A stretch of 64,000 nt of DNA from Oscillospiraceae bacterium (GCA_015063795.1 SVTL01000010.1:21944-85943), one strand, 5' to 3'. Shown: positions 44,388 to 54,099, counted from the stretch's first letter. Notes: a model not told the origin generated them from the sequence alone. A program made the numbers and translations.

Positions 44388-46109
44388 ATGAAATTTTTAT
44401 CGCCGTATCTGCGAAAGAGGACGCCTTTTATTGCGCTCGGCCTGTTTTTGAAAACAGTCTCCTCCTTCGCGGATCTGTTCATCCCCTGGATTCTCTCGTT
44501 CATCATCGATGAGGTGATCCCTTTAGGGGAGGTCCGCTTGGTGTATGTCTGGGGCGGACTCATGGTGCTGACCGCTCTGTTGGGGTTTCTGGGCAATGTG
44601 TGGGGCAATCGGATGGCGGCCCGCGTTTCCAGCGAAACGATCAAGGATGTGCGCGCCGATCTTTACCGCCGCATCTCGCATCTGTCCACCGAGGGTGTGG
44701 ACGATTTCACCATCCCCTCGCTGATCTCCCGTGTGACCAGCGATACCTACATCGTCCAGCGGACCATCGGTATGATGCTGCGAATGGGCATCCGCGCGCC
44801 GATGCTGCTGCTGGGGTGTCTTGTGATCACGCTGATCCTTGATCCCATCCTTTCGCTGGTCATCATCGCCATCATCCCCTTTATGCTGATCTTCTCCATC
44901 AAGGTGTCGACCAAGGGAACGCGGCTGTTCAAAACGGTGCAGAAGAAAACCGATCAGATGATCCGCGTCCTGCGCGAAAACGTCACGGGTGTGCGTGTCA
45001 TCCGCGCTCTGTCCAAAACCGCCTATGAAAGCGACCGCTTCGAGACGGTCAACGAGGACGTGACCAAGAGCGACAAGGAAGCAGCCTATAACATGGCCAA
45101 GGTCAACCCCGTCATCTCCCTGATGCTGAATACGGGGTATGTGCTTGTGATCGTGGTGGGCGCTTTGCGGGTGAAGAGCGGTGCAGGAAGCCCGGGCGAT
45201 GTGCTTGCGTTTATGACCTATGTGACCATCATCCTCAACTCGGTGCGCGTCATCAGCCGTATCTTCACCGCCCTGTCCAAGGCGGCCGCCTCGCTGGGAC
45301 GCATCGAAGAGGTCATTTCTTACCGCGATCGTCTGTCTTACCGCGAGGAGGAAAACGGGGAGCAGGAGGACGAAAACGCGCCTGCCATCGAATTCCGCAA
45401 TGTCTCTTTTTCGTACAAAAGCGGCGGCTTTTCCTTTGAAAACGTCTCGTTTAAGCTGAATAAAGGGGAGACGCTGGGCATCATCGGCACCACCGGCTCG
45501 GGCAAGACCACGCTGATCTCGCTTCTGATGCGCTTTTACGACGTGACCGACGGCGAGATCCTGCTTTCGGGCAAGAATGTGAAGAATATGACAGCGAAGG
45601 AGCTTCGTGCCCGCTTCGGCGCGGTGTTCCAGAACGATACGCTGTTCAAGGATACGGTCAAGGAGAACATTTGCATCGGGCGGACTGTTGAACTGGATAA
45701 GATCGATGAAGCCATCCGCATGGCCGATGCCAAGGCCTTTCTGGAGGAGGCAGGCGGTGTGGAGGCGCAGGTGGCCATCAAGGGCGCCAACTTCAGCGGC
45801 GGACAGAAGCAGCGTATGCTGATCGCCCGTGCGCTGGCCGGCGATCCCGATATTCTCCTGCTGGATGACAGCTCCAGCGCTCTGGACTATAAGACCGATT
45901 CGGTCATCCGTCAGCATCTGGCGGCTGACCGCGCGGGACGGACAACGGTGATCGTAGCGCAGCGCGTCAGCTCGGTGATGCATTCCGATGTGATCCTGGT
46001 GCTGGACGGCGGCAAGGTCATGGGGCTTGGCGATCACGAATCGCTTCTCCGCGATTGCCCCATGTACCGCGATACCTATGACTTTCAGATGGGAGGGCGG
46101 CTGGTATGA
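44388..46109 (+). CDS. ABC exporter half-transporter, subunit 1 (degenerate ATPase site)
   Basis: 573 residues: six-helix type-1 exporter membrane domain (about 10-310) and an ATPase domain (about 330-573) with GTTGSGKTT, signature FSGGQKQRM and Walker B ILLLDDSSSALD, where the catalytic Glu is Asp. That substitution is the usual mark of the non-canonical subunit of heterodimeric exporters. ATG at 44388 has AGCAGG 9 bp upstream. Overlaps the next gene by 4 bp. Substrate unknown; drug, lipid or peptide export is typical. Confidence 0.93.
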   Translation: MKFLSPYLRKRTPFIALGLFLKTVSSFADLFIPWILSFIIDEVIPLGEVRLVYVWGGLMVLTALLGFLGNVWGNRMAARVSSETIKDVRADLYRRISHLSTEGVDDFTIPSLISRVTSDTYIVQRTIGMMLRMGIRAPMLLLGCLVITLILDPILSLVIIAIIPFMLIFSIKVSTKGTRLFKTVQKKTDQMIRVLRENVTGVRVIRALSKTAYESDRFETVNEDVTKSDKEAAYNMAKVNPVISLMLNTGYVLVIVVGALRVKSGAGSPGDVLAFMTYVTIILNSVRVISRIFTALSKAAASLGRIEEVISYRDRLSYREEENGEQEDENAPAIEFRNVSFSYKSGGFSFENVSFKLNKGETLGIIGTTGSGKTTLISLLMRFYDVTDGEILLSGKNVKNMTAKELRARFGAVFQNDTLFKDTVKENICIGRTVELDKIDEAIRMADAKAFLEEAGGVEAQVAIKGANFSGGQKQRMLIARALAGDPDILLLDDSSSALDYKTDSVIRQHLAADRAGRTTVIVAQRVSSVMHSDVILVLDGGKVMGLGDHESLLRDCPMYRDTYDFQMGGRLV

Positions 46110-47890
46110 ACATGGAACGGCGATTTGCCGAAAGCAAGCTGACCAAGGGCGAGAAAAAGCGCATTCTGCTCCGCCTGATCCGATACGTCATGCAGTACAA
46201 GCATTTGCTGTTTGTTGCGGTCTTTTTCTCGATCCTCACCAATGTGTGCGCGCTGATCGGCCCGTATCTGTCGGGTAAGGCCATCGGTCTGCTGGAAAGC
46301 GTCAGGGACGGCGGAACGCTGGATATGGAGAAGGTGCTCTTCTATTCGGCGGTGATGCTGGTCTTGTACCTGCTTTCTGCGCTGTTTGCCTATCTGCTGA
46401 CGCTGGCGATGGTCAATCTGACGCGGTGCGTGGTCAAGCAGATGCGGAGCGATGTGTTCCGCAAGCTGTCGATCCTGCCCGTGGGCTACTTCGATATGCA
46501 TCAGACCGGCGACATTCTGTCCCGTATGTCCTATGACATCGATGTGATCAACACCTCGCTGTCCACCGATATCGTGCAGATCCTGAGCAGCGTGATCACC
46601 ATTGTTGTTTCCTTTGTGATGATGATCGTCATCTCCCCTAAGCTGATGCTGGTCTTTGCCTTCACCGTTCCGCTGATGTGCGTGTTGATCACGGTCATCA
46701 CCAAAAAAACAAGGCCGCTCTTCCGCAAGCGCTCGGCGAAGCTGGGCGAGCTGAACGGATTCGTGGAGGAGATGATCAGCGGACAGAAAACGCTGAAGGC
46801 TTACGGTCAGGAGGACCGCTCCAACGAGCGCTTTGCCGTGGAAAACGGGGAGGCGTCAAAGGCGTATTACAATGCTGAATTTTTCGGCACAACGGTCGGC
46901 CCCACCACCAACTTTGTCAACAATCTGGCCATGGCGCTGGTCAGTGTCTTCGGCGCCGTTCTCTACATAGGCGGCGGCATCGGACTGGACGGCATCGCGT
47001 CCTTTGTGCTGTATTCCAAGAAATTCTCCGGCCCGATCAATGAGATCGCCAACATCATCGGCGATCTGCAGTCGGCTTTGTCGGCGGGCGAGCGTATTTT
47101 CCGTCTGCTGGACGAGGATCCTGAGATCGACGATGTTCCCGATGCTCTGCCTCTGACCGATGTGGAGGGCGACGTTGCCTTCGATCATGTGGACTTTGCG
47201 TATGTGGCGGATAAGCCGGTCATCGAGGACCTTTCGCTGAACATTGAAAAAGGAAGCCGTGTTGCCATTGTCGGCCCCACGGGTGCGGGCAAGACCACCA
47301 TCATCAACCTGCTCATGCGCTTTTATGATCCGCAGAGCGGCCGCATCCTGTTGGACGGCAAGGACCTGCGCTCGCTCAAGCGTGCCGATCTGCGCAAGAG
47401 CTATACCATGGTTCTGCAGGATACCTGGCTGTTCCAGGGCACCATCTATGAAAATATAGCTTACGGGAAAGAAGGCGCGACGCTTGAGGATGTGAAGCGT
47501 GTCTGCCGCGCGGCGGGCATCGATTCCTATGTGGAGAGCCTGCCCGACGGCTATGATACACTCATCAACGACGATGCCACCAACATTTCCAAGGGGCAGA
47601 AGCAGCTCCTGACCATCGCCCGCGCCATGTTGGTCGATTCCCATCTGCTGATCTTCGATGAGGCCACCTCCAATGTGGACACCTGCACCGAGGAGCAGAT
47701 CCAGAAGGCTATGAACGGCATCATGGAGGGTAAGACCAACTTCATCATCGCCCACCGTCTGTCCACGGTCCGTCATGCGGATGTGATCTTGGTGGTCTTT
47801 GACGGCAGGATCGTGGAGACCGGTTCCCACGAGGAATTGATGGAGCTGGGCGGCATTTATGCCGGTATGTACAACGCGCAGTTTATCTGA
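46106..47890 (+). CDS. ABC exporter half-transporter, subunit 2 (canonical Walker B)
   Basis: 594 residues, same plan as its partner: membrane domain about 20-330, ATPase domain about 350-594 with GPTGAGKTT, a deviant signature ISKGQKQLL and a canonical Walker B LLIFDEATSNVD. Combined with subunit 1, one composite site has Glu plus SGGQ (active) and the other Asp plus SKGQ (degenerate), as in TM287/288-type exporters. The ATGA overlap implies coupled translation in equal amounts. Confidence 0.93.
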   Translation: MNMERRFAESKLTKGEKKRILLRLIRYVMQYKHLLFVAVFFSILTNVCALIGPYLSGKAIGLLESVRDGGTLDMEKVLFYSAVMLVLYLLSALFAYLLTLAMVNLTRCVVKQMRSDVFRKLSILPVGYFDMHQTGDILSRMSYDIDVINTSLSTDIVQILSSVITIVVSFVMMIVISPKLMLVFAFTVPLMCVLITVITKKTRPLFRKRSAKLGELNGFVEEMISGQKTLKAYGQEDRSNERFAVENGEASKAYYNAEFFGTTVGPTTNFVNNLAMALVSVFGAVLYIGGGIGLDGIASFVLYSKKFSGPINEIANIIGDLQSALSAGERIFRLLDEDPEIDDVPDALPLTDVEGDVAFDHVDFAYVADKPVIEDLSLNIEKGSRVAIVGPTGAGKTTIINLLMRFYDPQSGRILLDGKDLRSLKRADLRKSYTMVLQDTWLFQGTIYENIAYGKEGATLEDVKRVCRAAGIDSYVESLPDGYDTLINDDATNISKGQKQLLTIARAMLVDSHLLIFDEATSNVDTCTEEQIQKAMNGIMEGKTNFIIAHRLSTVRHADVILVVFDGRIVETGSHEELMELGGIYAGMYNAQFI

Positions 47891-47924
47891 TCCGTTTGAT
47901 GATTGTTTTTTGAACGGATTTTTC
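47890..47924 (+). terminator. Terminator of the ABC exporter operon
   Basis: ATCCGTT and AACGGAT arms with a 16-nt loop and TTTTTC. The first base is the last base of the stop codon. Confidence 0.65.
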
Positions 47925-47955
47925 TTGACATTGACGTAACGTTATGGTTTATAAT
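47925..47955 (+). promoter_or_regulatory. Promoter of the Gfo/Idh/MocA gene with palindromic spacer
   Basis: TTGACA (47925-47930), 19-bp spacer, TATAAT (47950-47955). The spacer contains the 8-bp palindrome TAACGTTA (47937-47944). The long spacer suggests need for an activator or a twisted spacer; alternatively TTGACG at 47931 is 13 bp away, too short. Confidence 0.55.
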
Positions 47956-48010
47956 CAAGGAAAGAACAAGAGGCAACATAAAGTTTGCTTTGAATAAAAA
48001 GGAGATCGTT

Positions 48011-49285
48011 ATGAATCAACCAATCAAGGTCATTGTCATCGGAGCGGGCAACCGCGGCTTTATGTACTCGCTGTACATCAACGCTATGAAAAAGCAGTAT
48101 CAGATCGTGGGCGTGGCCGAGCCGAACCCCGTTTTGAAGGAAAGAATGCGCACGCGCTGCGAGCTGGGTGAGGATGTTGAATTCTTTGACAGTTGGGAGG
48201 AGATCTTGGCCAAGCCGAAATTTGCGGATCTGGCGCTGATCGCCACCATGGATGAGCTTCACTATGCGCCTGCCATGAAGGCCATTGAGCAGGGCTACAA
48301 CATTCTTCTCGAAAAGCCGGTGGCACAAACGGCCGAGGAATGCGTGGACATTGCCAACGCTGCTGCCGAAAAAGGCGTTAAGGTGCTGGTTTGCCATGTG
48401 CTTCGCTACACGCCTTTCTTCCGAAGAGTAAAACAGATCCTGATGGATGGCACCATCGGCGACATCATGTCGATCGATCACGTGGAGGGCATCGGCAATC
48501 TGCATTTCAGCCACAGCTATGTCAGAGGCAAATGGCACAGCGAAAAGGAAACGACACCGATGCTGCTGGCCAAGAGCTGTCACGATCTGGACATCATTCA
48601 GTGGCTGGTGGACCGTCCCTGCAAAAAGGTGCAGTCCTTCGGCCATCTCACGCACTTCCGCCCGGAGAATGCCCCCGAGGGCTCGCCTGTCCGTTGCTAT
48701 GAGGGGAATTGCCCTGTAGCCGACACCTGCCCCTATGAGTGTGTGAGATTGTATGTGGAGAAAACCCACAAGAAGTGGTTTGCCTGCGGCTTCAACAAGG
48801 AAGAAACGATCAAGAATCTGAAAAACACCGACTACGGCCTCTGTGTGTACCACGCCAACAACGATGTGCTCGATCATCAGGTGGTCAATATGGAGTTTGA
48901 GGGCGGTGTCACCGCTTCCTTCTCGGTGAATGCCTTTAACGAAGGCGGCCGCTATATCCGTATTTACGGCACCAAGGGTGAGCTTTATGCCCATTTGAGA
49001 GATCCCGAGATCATGGTGTATACGTATGAAGATATGGAACGGCACAAAATTCCCGTTGTGGAAACGCGCGAGGACATCAAGGGCGGCCACGGCGGCGGCG
49101 ATGCGGGGCTGATCATGGAGCTGTATCAGTATATGAGCGATTGCTACAATGGTGTTTGTGCGGCGGATATCGACGTTTCGGTCCGCAACCACCTCATCGG
49201 CTTTGCTGCGGAAAAATCCCGACACGAGGGAAGCGTTGTGGATGTGACGCAGTTCTGCAAGGATAACGATTACGTAAACAAATAA
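48011..49285 (+). CDS. Gfo/Idh/MocA-family NAD(P)-dependent oxidoreductase
   Basis: 424 residues. N-terminal Rossmann fold with VIVIGAGNRG (about 6-15), the active-site motif EKPVAQ, and a C-terminal alpha/beta domain. Sugars, inositols or their derivatives are typical substrates; which one is not visible. A cysteine-rich insert near residues 235-250 (CYEGNCPVADTCPYEC) may bind metal. AAAAGGAG lies 6 bp before the ATG; 36 open codons upstream are rejected. Single gene between two terminators. Confidence 0.9.
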   Translation: MNQPIKVIVIGAGNRGFMYSLYINAMKKQYQIVGVAEPNPVLKERMRTRCELGEDVEFFDSWEEILAKPKFADLALIATMDELHYAPAMKAIEQGYNILLEKPVAQTAEECVDIANAAAEKGVKVLVCHVLRYTPFFRRVKQILMDGTIGDIMSIDHVEGIGNLHFSHSYVRGKWHSEKETTPMLLAKSCHDLDIIQWLVDRPCKKVQSFGHLTHFRPENAPEGSPVRCYEGNCPVADTCPYECVRLYVEKTHKKWFACGFNKEETIKNLKNTDYGLCVYHANNDVLDHQVVNMEFEGGVTASFSVNAFNEGGRYIRIYGTKGELYAHLRDPEIMVYTYEDMERHKIPVVETREDIKGGHGGGDAGLIMELYQYMSDCYNGVCAADIDVSVRNHLIGFAAEKSRHEGSVVDVTQFCKDNDYVNK

Positions 49286-49294
49286 GAAAAGAAG

Positions 49295-49330
49295 AAAGCG
49301 GCTGACGTGATAAGCATCAGCCGCTTTTTT
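49295..49330 (+). terminator. Bidirectional terminator
   Basis: AAAGCGGCTGA pairs with TCAGCCGCTTT, T-run following, between the convergent oxidoreductase and aminotransferase genes. Confidence 0.88.
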
Positions 49331-49368
49331 GTGCGCCGGAAACGGCGCTTTTTGTTTTTTTTAATCCC

Positions 49369-50538
49369 TTATGCCTTGAGCTTTCTGACGAACTGGTCCA
49401 TCTTCTCAAGAGCCTTGGTGATGTGCTCGACCGAGTAAGCGTAGGAGATACGGGCAAAGCCCTCGCCGCAGTCGCCGAAGGCGGTACCGGGAACGATGGC
49501 AACACCCGATTCATACAGCAGTCTTTCGCAGAACACTTCGCTCTTCAGACCGCACTTGCCGATGTTGGGGAAGACATAGAAGGCGCCTTCGGGCTCGAAG
49601 CACTCGATGCCGATGTCGTGCAGACCGTCAACGATGAAGCGGCGGCGGCGGTTGTATTCCTCAGCCATCATACGAACGTCAGCATCGCCGTTCTTCATGG
49701 CCTCAATGGCGGCGAACTGGCTGGTGGTGGGAGCGCACATGATGGCGTACTGGTGGATCTTCAGCATCTGCTCGCAGATCTCGCGGGGAGCGGCCAGATA
49801 ACCCATTCTCCAACCGGTCATGGCATAGGCCTTGGAGAAGCCGCTGACCACGATGGTTCTCTCTCTCATGCCCTCAAGGGAGGCGAAGGAGGTGTGCTCT
49901 CTGCCGTAGGTAAGCTCGGCATAGATCTCATCGGCCAGAACAACGATGTTGGTGCCCTTGAGAACATCGGCGATGCCCTGGAGCTCTTCCTTGGTCATGA
50001 TGGCACCGGTGGGGTTGTTCGGGTAGGGCAGGATGAGCATCTTGGTCTTGGGGGTGATGGCGGCCTTCAGGGCCTCGGGGGTGAGCTTGAATTTATCCTT
50101 TTCCAGCGTCACAACGGGTACGGGTACGCCGTTGGCCATAGAGGTGATGGGTCCATAGCAAACGAAAGAGGGCTCGGGGATGATGACCTCATCGCCGTCC
50201 GCCACGCAGGCGCGGACCGCCAGATCGATGGCTTCGCTGCCGCCGACGGTGACAACGATCTCGTTCTTGGGCTCATAGGTCAGGTTGAAGCGTCTGTTCA
50301 GGTAGTTGCTGATCTCCTGACGAAGCTCCATCATACCGCTGTTGGAGGTGTAGTGCGTTTCACCTGCCTGCAGGCTCTTGATGCCCACGTCGCGGATGTG
50401 CTGGGGGGTGACAAAATCGGGTTCGCCGACGGTGAGGGAGATGGCGTCCTTCATTTCATTGAGAATATCAAAGAACTTGCGGATGCCGGAGGGTTTCATC
50501 GTGACGATCTTCTGGGAAAGTACCTTGCTGTAGTCCAT
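49369..50538 (-). CDS. PLP-dependent aminotransferase, class I/II (PatA/AspC-like)
   Basis: 389 residues. Fold-type I aminotransferase: VGEPDF, GGSEAIDLAVRAC, YPNNPTGA, the pyridoxal-phosphate lysine in SGFSKAYAMTGWRMGY, and the C-terminal Arg in FARISYA. Aspartate, alanine or aromatic amino acids are possible substrates. Start at 50538 (MDYSKVLS) with GGAGG 8 bp upstream; the ATG at 50553 overlaps that site. Last gene of a possible minus-strand operon. Confidence 0.93.
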   Translation of the reverse strand: MDYSKVLSQKIVTMKPSGIRKFFDILNEMKDAISLTVGEPDFVTPQHIRDVGIKSLQAGETHYTSNSGMMELRQEISNYLNRRFNLTYEPKNEIVVTVGGSEAIDLAVRACVADGDEVIIPEPSFVCYGPITSMANGVPVPVVTLEKDKFKLTPEALKAAITPKTKMLILPYPNNPTGAIMTKEELQGIADVLKGTNIVVLADEIYAELTYGREHTSFASLEGMRERTIVVSGFSKAYAMTGWRMGYLAAPREICEQMLKIHQYAIMCAPTTSQFAAIEAMKNGDADVRMMAEEYNRRRRFIVDGLHDIGIECFEPEGAFYVFPNIGKCGLKSEVFCERLLYESGVAIVPGTAFGDCGEGFARISYAYSVEHITKALEKMDQFVRKLKA

Positions 50539-50590
50539 GAGAATGGCCTCCATAAATGTTTTATAAAAATTTATTTTTTAATTTTGACCG

Positions 50591-51412
50591 TTAGATCAAA
50601 ATTTGTTTGATCTGCTTGTTGTCAAAGGCGGTGACCGCATCAAAGCCGATGGCCTTCAGCTTTCCGTACACCTCTTCAAAGCCGAAGCCGATGTGCTCGG
50701 CGGTGTGGGCATCGGAGCCGACGGTGAGAAGCTTACCGCCGCAGGCGCGGTAGAGAGAAAGGATGTCATAATCGGGCAGGGTGAAGCCCAGTCCCTGGCG
50801 GAGCCCGGAGGTGTTGACCTCTAAAGGCACATTCCGCTCGATCATACGGCGGAAGATGGCTTCAAAGGTGGGATAAAACTTCTTCAGATCCACGTCAAGT
50901 CCGCCTTTTTTCGCGTATCGGACGGGGTAGGTCAGGTGCGAGGCGGTCATGATGTAGGGAAGCTCGATCATCTGACGGTAGGTGTCCAGATAATCGGCGA
51001 AGTAGTAATCAAAAAGCGCGGGAGACATTTCGTCAAACTTGAAGAAGCAGAAGTCGAGCCCGCGGGTGGTGCTGTGGTGCGAGCAGATGATGTAATCGAA
51101 CGGACGGCTTTCTACAAAGGCCTTGGCGTGCTCGGGATCGTTGAGCGGCTGGCCGATCTCAATGCCGTAATGGATCTTCAGCCGTCCGCGGTAGCGCTCC
51201 TTGGCTTCGAAAATATCCCGTTGCGCGGCATCGGCATCGTAAGCATCAAAGATCCCCGTGTTGGTGAAGTCCACCTCATAGTGGTCGGTGAAGGAGATCT
51301 CGTTCAGCCCCTTGGCAAGAGCCGCTTCGCAGCAGGCCAAAACCTCGCCGCCCTTGCCCTGATCGGCATCGAAGGAGTATTTGGTGTGAAGATGGGAGTC
51401 GCAGAGATACAT
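50591..51412 (-). CDS. PHP-domain phosphoesterase, histidinol-phosphatase (HisK-like)
   Basis: 273 residues beginning MYLCDSHLHTKYSFD, which supplies the first two metal-binding histidines of the PHP superfamily; further ligands are ISFTDHYEVD, CSHHST and the C-terminal GSDAH. Length and order fit the HisK type of histidinol-phosphatase, but without other his genes here a general phosphatase role is equally possible. Ribosome binding site AAAGGCGG is rather distant. Lies 40 bp after the SpoIID-like gene. Confidence 0.85.
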   Translation of the reverse strand: MYLCDSHLHTKYSFDADQGKGGEVLACCEAALAKGLNEISFTDHYEVDFTNTGIFDAYDADAAQRDIFEAKERYRGRLKIHYGIEIGQPLNDPEHAKAFVESRPFDYIICSHHSTTRGLDFCFFKFDEMSPALFDYYFADYLDTYRQMIELPYIMTASHLTYPVRYAKKGGLDVDLKKFYPTFEAIFRRMIERNVPLEVNTSGLRQGLGFTLPDYDILSLYRACGGKLLTVGSDAHTAEHIGFGFEEVYGKLKAIGFDAVTAFDNKQIKQILI

Positions 51413-51452
51413 GGGAGAGAGAGCCGCCTTTCTTGTTGTTGCCCTTGCGCTC

Positions 51453-53609
51453 TCAGCGCAGGGTGCGGTAATCGACGACGGTGGTGGAGGGGAAGTAGGC
51501 GGCGATGATGCGGTCATAGGTATAGCCGTTGTAGGCCAGATCCCGCGCGCCGATCTGACTCATGCCCACGCCGTGTCCGTAGCCCTTGCCGTGGAAGACA
51601 AAGTTGGAGGGACTGCCCGGCAGAACGACGGTCGAATACACCTTCTTGTACGTGACCTTGCTGTAATCGGTGCCGCTTCCCGTGATGGGGGGCGCGTCGG
51701 GGGCGATGATCATCGAGCCGATGGCGTCATAGTATTCGCCGATCATGTCATATTGTTTCAGACCGCCCGCATCCAGAACCGACAGATTGGAGAGATTCAG
51801 CTCCACGGTGCTGCCGATGCTCTTGACAACGTTGATCGATTCGCCCAGCTGGAAGTCCAGCCGACCGTCGGCGGTGATGATGCAAACGCCTTCGGCGCTG
51901 GGAGCGATCAGAGCAGACGAGGAGGAAGAAGGGGCAGAGCTCATGCCCGAGCCGGGAAGGGGGGCATAGAGCGAGTTGTTCTGCTGTGAGGAATGAACGT
52001 TGTAAACGGGGGCTGAGGATGCCGCAGAGGCCGAAGCCTGCGAAGCGGACGAGCCCTCGGACGGCTCAAAGGTGAAGGTCTGCACGCTTTCTCCGCCTCT
52101 TCCGACCACAAAGTTGGCCGAGAGAAGGCCGATGGCGCGGCGGATGGTGTCGGTCTTTTCCAGCGTGAAGCTGTTGCCGTAGGGATCGTGCAGCGTCAGC
52201 GAATAGACATACTGGGAGTTTTCCGCATAGGAATTGACCGTGATCGATTCGATGCGGTCACGGAGCCTGAAATTTTTATACAGAGACGGGTAGTTGGCGG
52301 AGAGCTTGGAGACGATGCGCTGATACAGCTCGGTGGGGGAATATTCGTCGGTCCATTCGCCGTATTTGTGGGAGGAATAGTTCTCCCACGGGGTTGCTAC
52401 CGACACGATGTAAGGCGTGGTGGAGCCGCCCCATGCCTCCTTGGCGCTGACGGTGGAGCCGCCGGTGACCGCGGAGAAGTAGGTGCTGACGATCTTGCCG
52501 CCGTAGGCGACCACAAGTCCGCTGGTGGAGCTGACCGCCTCACGGACGGTATCGTTGACGCTCTTCATGCCCAGATACATCTGGCATTCGGTGCCGTTGC
52601 ACATATCGAAGGAGTAGGCGGAATGCTTGTTCAGATTGGCAAGCGCATAGCTGCGGGCGGCGATGGCAAAGGTCTTCTGTGCCTCCAGCGGCCAGGTGTT
52701 GCCGATCTCATAGGGCAGAACGCCCATCACGTATTCATCGAGTGTGACGATGTTGGTCAGTGCCACGCCGTCGGTGTTGCCGTTTATGTAGCGGGAATAT
52801 TCGAACACACCGCAATAGGTGTTGGTGGCGGGGGTTTTGAGGTAAGCGGTCTCGCCGCCGCTCTGGACGGGAGAAAGCCCCAGATGAGAGGTCTTGCCGC
52901 AGTCGTATTCAAACAGAATCTGATCGGTGTTGGGATTGACCACCGAAACGGCGGTGTTTGTGGGAGAGACCACCGAGCAGGCATAGCCGGCCAGCACGCT
53001 TCCGTAGGCCGAGAGCGTGGAGGTTGCCGAGGCGGTGTTGGCAAACTGGCCGACGCGGATGCGGTAAGCGCCGTTGATGTAGCAGGCAAAGGCCTGCAGC
53101 CCCAGACGGGCACCGTCCGCCGAAACGGCATTGAGCGCGGTCTGCGCCTCCTCACGGGTGGCAAAGGAGGCTTCGGTCTGTATGTGATAGCCGCCGACGA
53201 CCGGCGAGAGGGAGGTGGTTTTCGAATAGGTCATGCCGGATTTGGAAAGGTTGGCGTCGACAGTCACCGACACCTTGCTTTCACCGATCTGCCAAAGAGG
53301 AGTAAACGAATTGTCCGAAGCAACCGCACCCGGCACGAAGCCATTGGGTGCGGTCGTCTCAAAGCCAACGGTGACGCCGGAGCCGTACATCAGACCGACG
53401 CGGATCGTTTCCGTGTCAGCAGCCTCGACAGCAGCGGTTCTGACCATTGCGCCGGTGATGAGATAGTAGATCGCGGAGGTCAACATACCGCCTACCATCA
53501 GCACCATCAGCACCAGACAGAGGATGCGCGTCAAAAGCTTGTCTTTTTCGGCTCTCGTCTTTTTCTCGGCTTTGGGAGTTTTCTTCTTATCCGACAATTC
53601 TGTATTCAC
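51453..53609 (-). CDS. SpoIID/LytB-domain protein with SPOR-like region
   Basis: 718 residues, one N-terminal membrane helix (about 28-52). Residues about 120-205 resemble a SPOR-type repeat (FATREEAQTALNAVSADG). The SpoIID/LytB domain (about 255-480) contains VLPYEIGNTWPLEAQKTFAIAARSYA, with the Glu that is catalytic in SpoIID lytic transglycosylases, and ends with GHGVGMSQIGA near the C-terminus after a Ser-rich insert. Cleaves denuded glycan strands, as in engulfment or cell separation. Start GTG at 53609 is poor; a TTG at 53597 has GAGGTG at good distance. Overlaps the upstream gene by 23 bp. Confidence 0.85.
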   Translation of the reverse strand: MNTELSDKKKTPKAEKKTRAEKDKLLTRILCLVLMVLMVGGMLTSAIYYLITGAMVRTAAVEAADTETIRVGLMYGSGVTVGFETTAPNGFVPGAVASDNSFTPLWQIGESKVSVTVDANLSKSGMTYSKTTSLSPVVGGYHIQTEASFATREEAQTALNAVSADGARLGLQAFACYINGAYRIRVGQFANTASATSTLSAYGSVLAGYACSVVSPTNTAVSVVNPNTDQILFEYDCGKTSHLGLSPVQSGGETAYLKTPATNTYCGVFEYSRYINGNTDGVALTNIVTLDEYVMGVLPYEIGNTWPLEAQKTFAIAARSYALANLNKHSAYSFDMCNGTECQMYLGMKSVNDTVREAVSSTSGLVVAYGGKIVSTYFSAVTGGSTVSAKEAWGGSTTPYIVSVATPWENYSSHKYGEWTDEYSPTELYQRIVSKLSANYPSLYKNFRLRDRIESITVNSYAENSQYVYSLTLHDPYGNSFTLEKTDTIRRAIGLLSANFVVGRGGESVQTFTFEPSEGSSASQASASAASSAPVYNVHSSQQNNSLYAPLPGSGMSSAPSSSSSALIAPSAEGVCIITADGRLDFQLGESINVVKSIGSTVELNLSNLSVLDAGGLKQYDMIGEYYDAIGSMIIAPDAPPITGSGTDYSKVTYKKVYSTVVLPGSPSNFVFHGKGYGHGVGMSQIGARDLAYNGYTYDRIIAAYFPSTTVVDYRTLR

Positions 53610-54099
53610 CTCGAATCATAAAATATGCATCGTTTGTGGTCACCGAAACGCCTCGGCCGTCGCCGCGGGGAATGATGACATAATGGTTGCGCGAGAGCTC
53701 CTTCCCGTTCAGGATCTCGCTTCCGGAGGAAACATCGCTGAGGCCTTGGTCGGCAAAGGGGGAGATGGCCTTGGCGCTTCCGGAGCGCAGGATGATCTCG
53801 CAGGCATCGTCGGCCAAGATCTGCTGACCGAGCGTGGCATGAACAACTTCATAGGACGCGGATACGGGTGCGGGCTCATCTTCGTCCTTGCTGTCATTTC
53901 CGCCGATCGAAAGGTTTCCGTTCTGCAGCTCGGCCAAGATTTCCTGCTTCAGCTGCGGACGGAGCACCTGAGTGACATAGCTGTAAGTCACCAGCGGGTC
54001 GTCAGCGGATGTATAGGAATCCCCTTCGGCAAACACGGCGATCATGCAAACGACGGCGATGCCGATCAGAGCGGGGAGACATTTTTTGAATCGGTTCAT
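53587..54099 (-). CDS. Secreted or membrane-anchored protein of unknown function
   Basis: 170 residues: N-terminal hydrophobic segment (about 8-24), a coil-forming stretch (about 40-60), an acidic linker and a C-terminal domain with VHATLGQQILADDACEIILR and YFMIRGEYRIV. I do not recognise the family. GGAGGTATCCC precedes the ATG. It overlaps the SpoIID/LytB gene, so a joint role at the cell wall is plausible. Confidence 0.7.
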   Translation of the reverse strand: MNRFKKCLPALIGIAVVCMIAVFAEGDSYTSADDPLVTYSYVTQVLRPQLKQEILAELQNGNLSIGGNDSKDEDEPAPVSASYEVVHATLGQQILADDACEIILRSGSAKAISPFADQGLSDVSSGSEILNGKELSRNHYVIIPRGDGRGVSVTTNDAYFMIRGEYRIVG

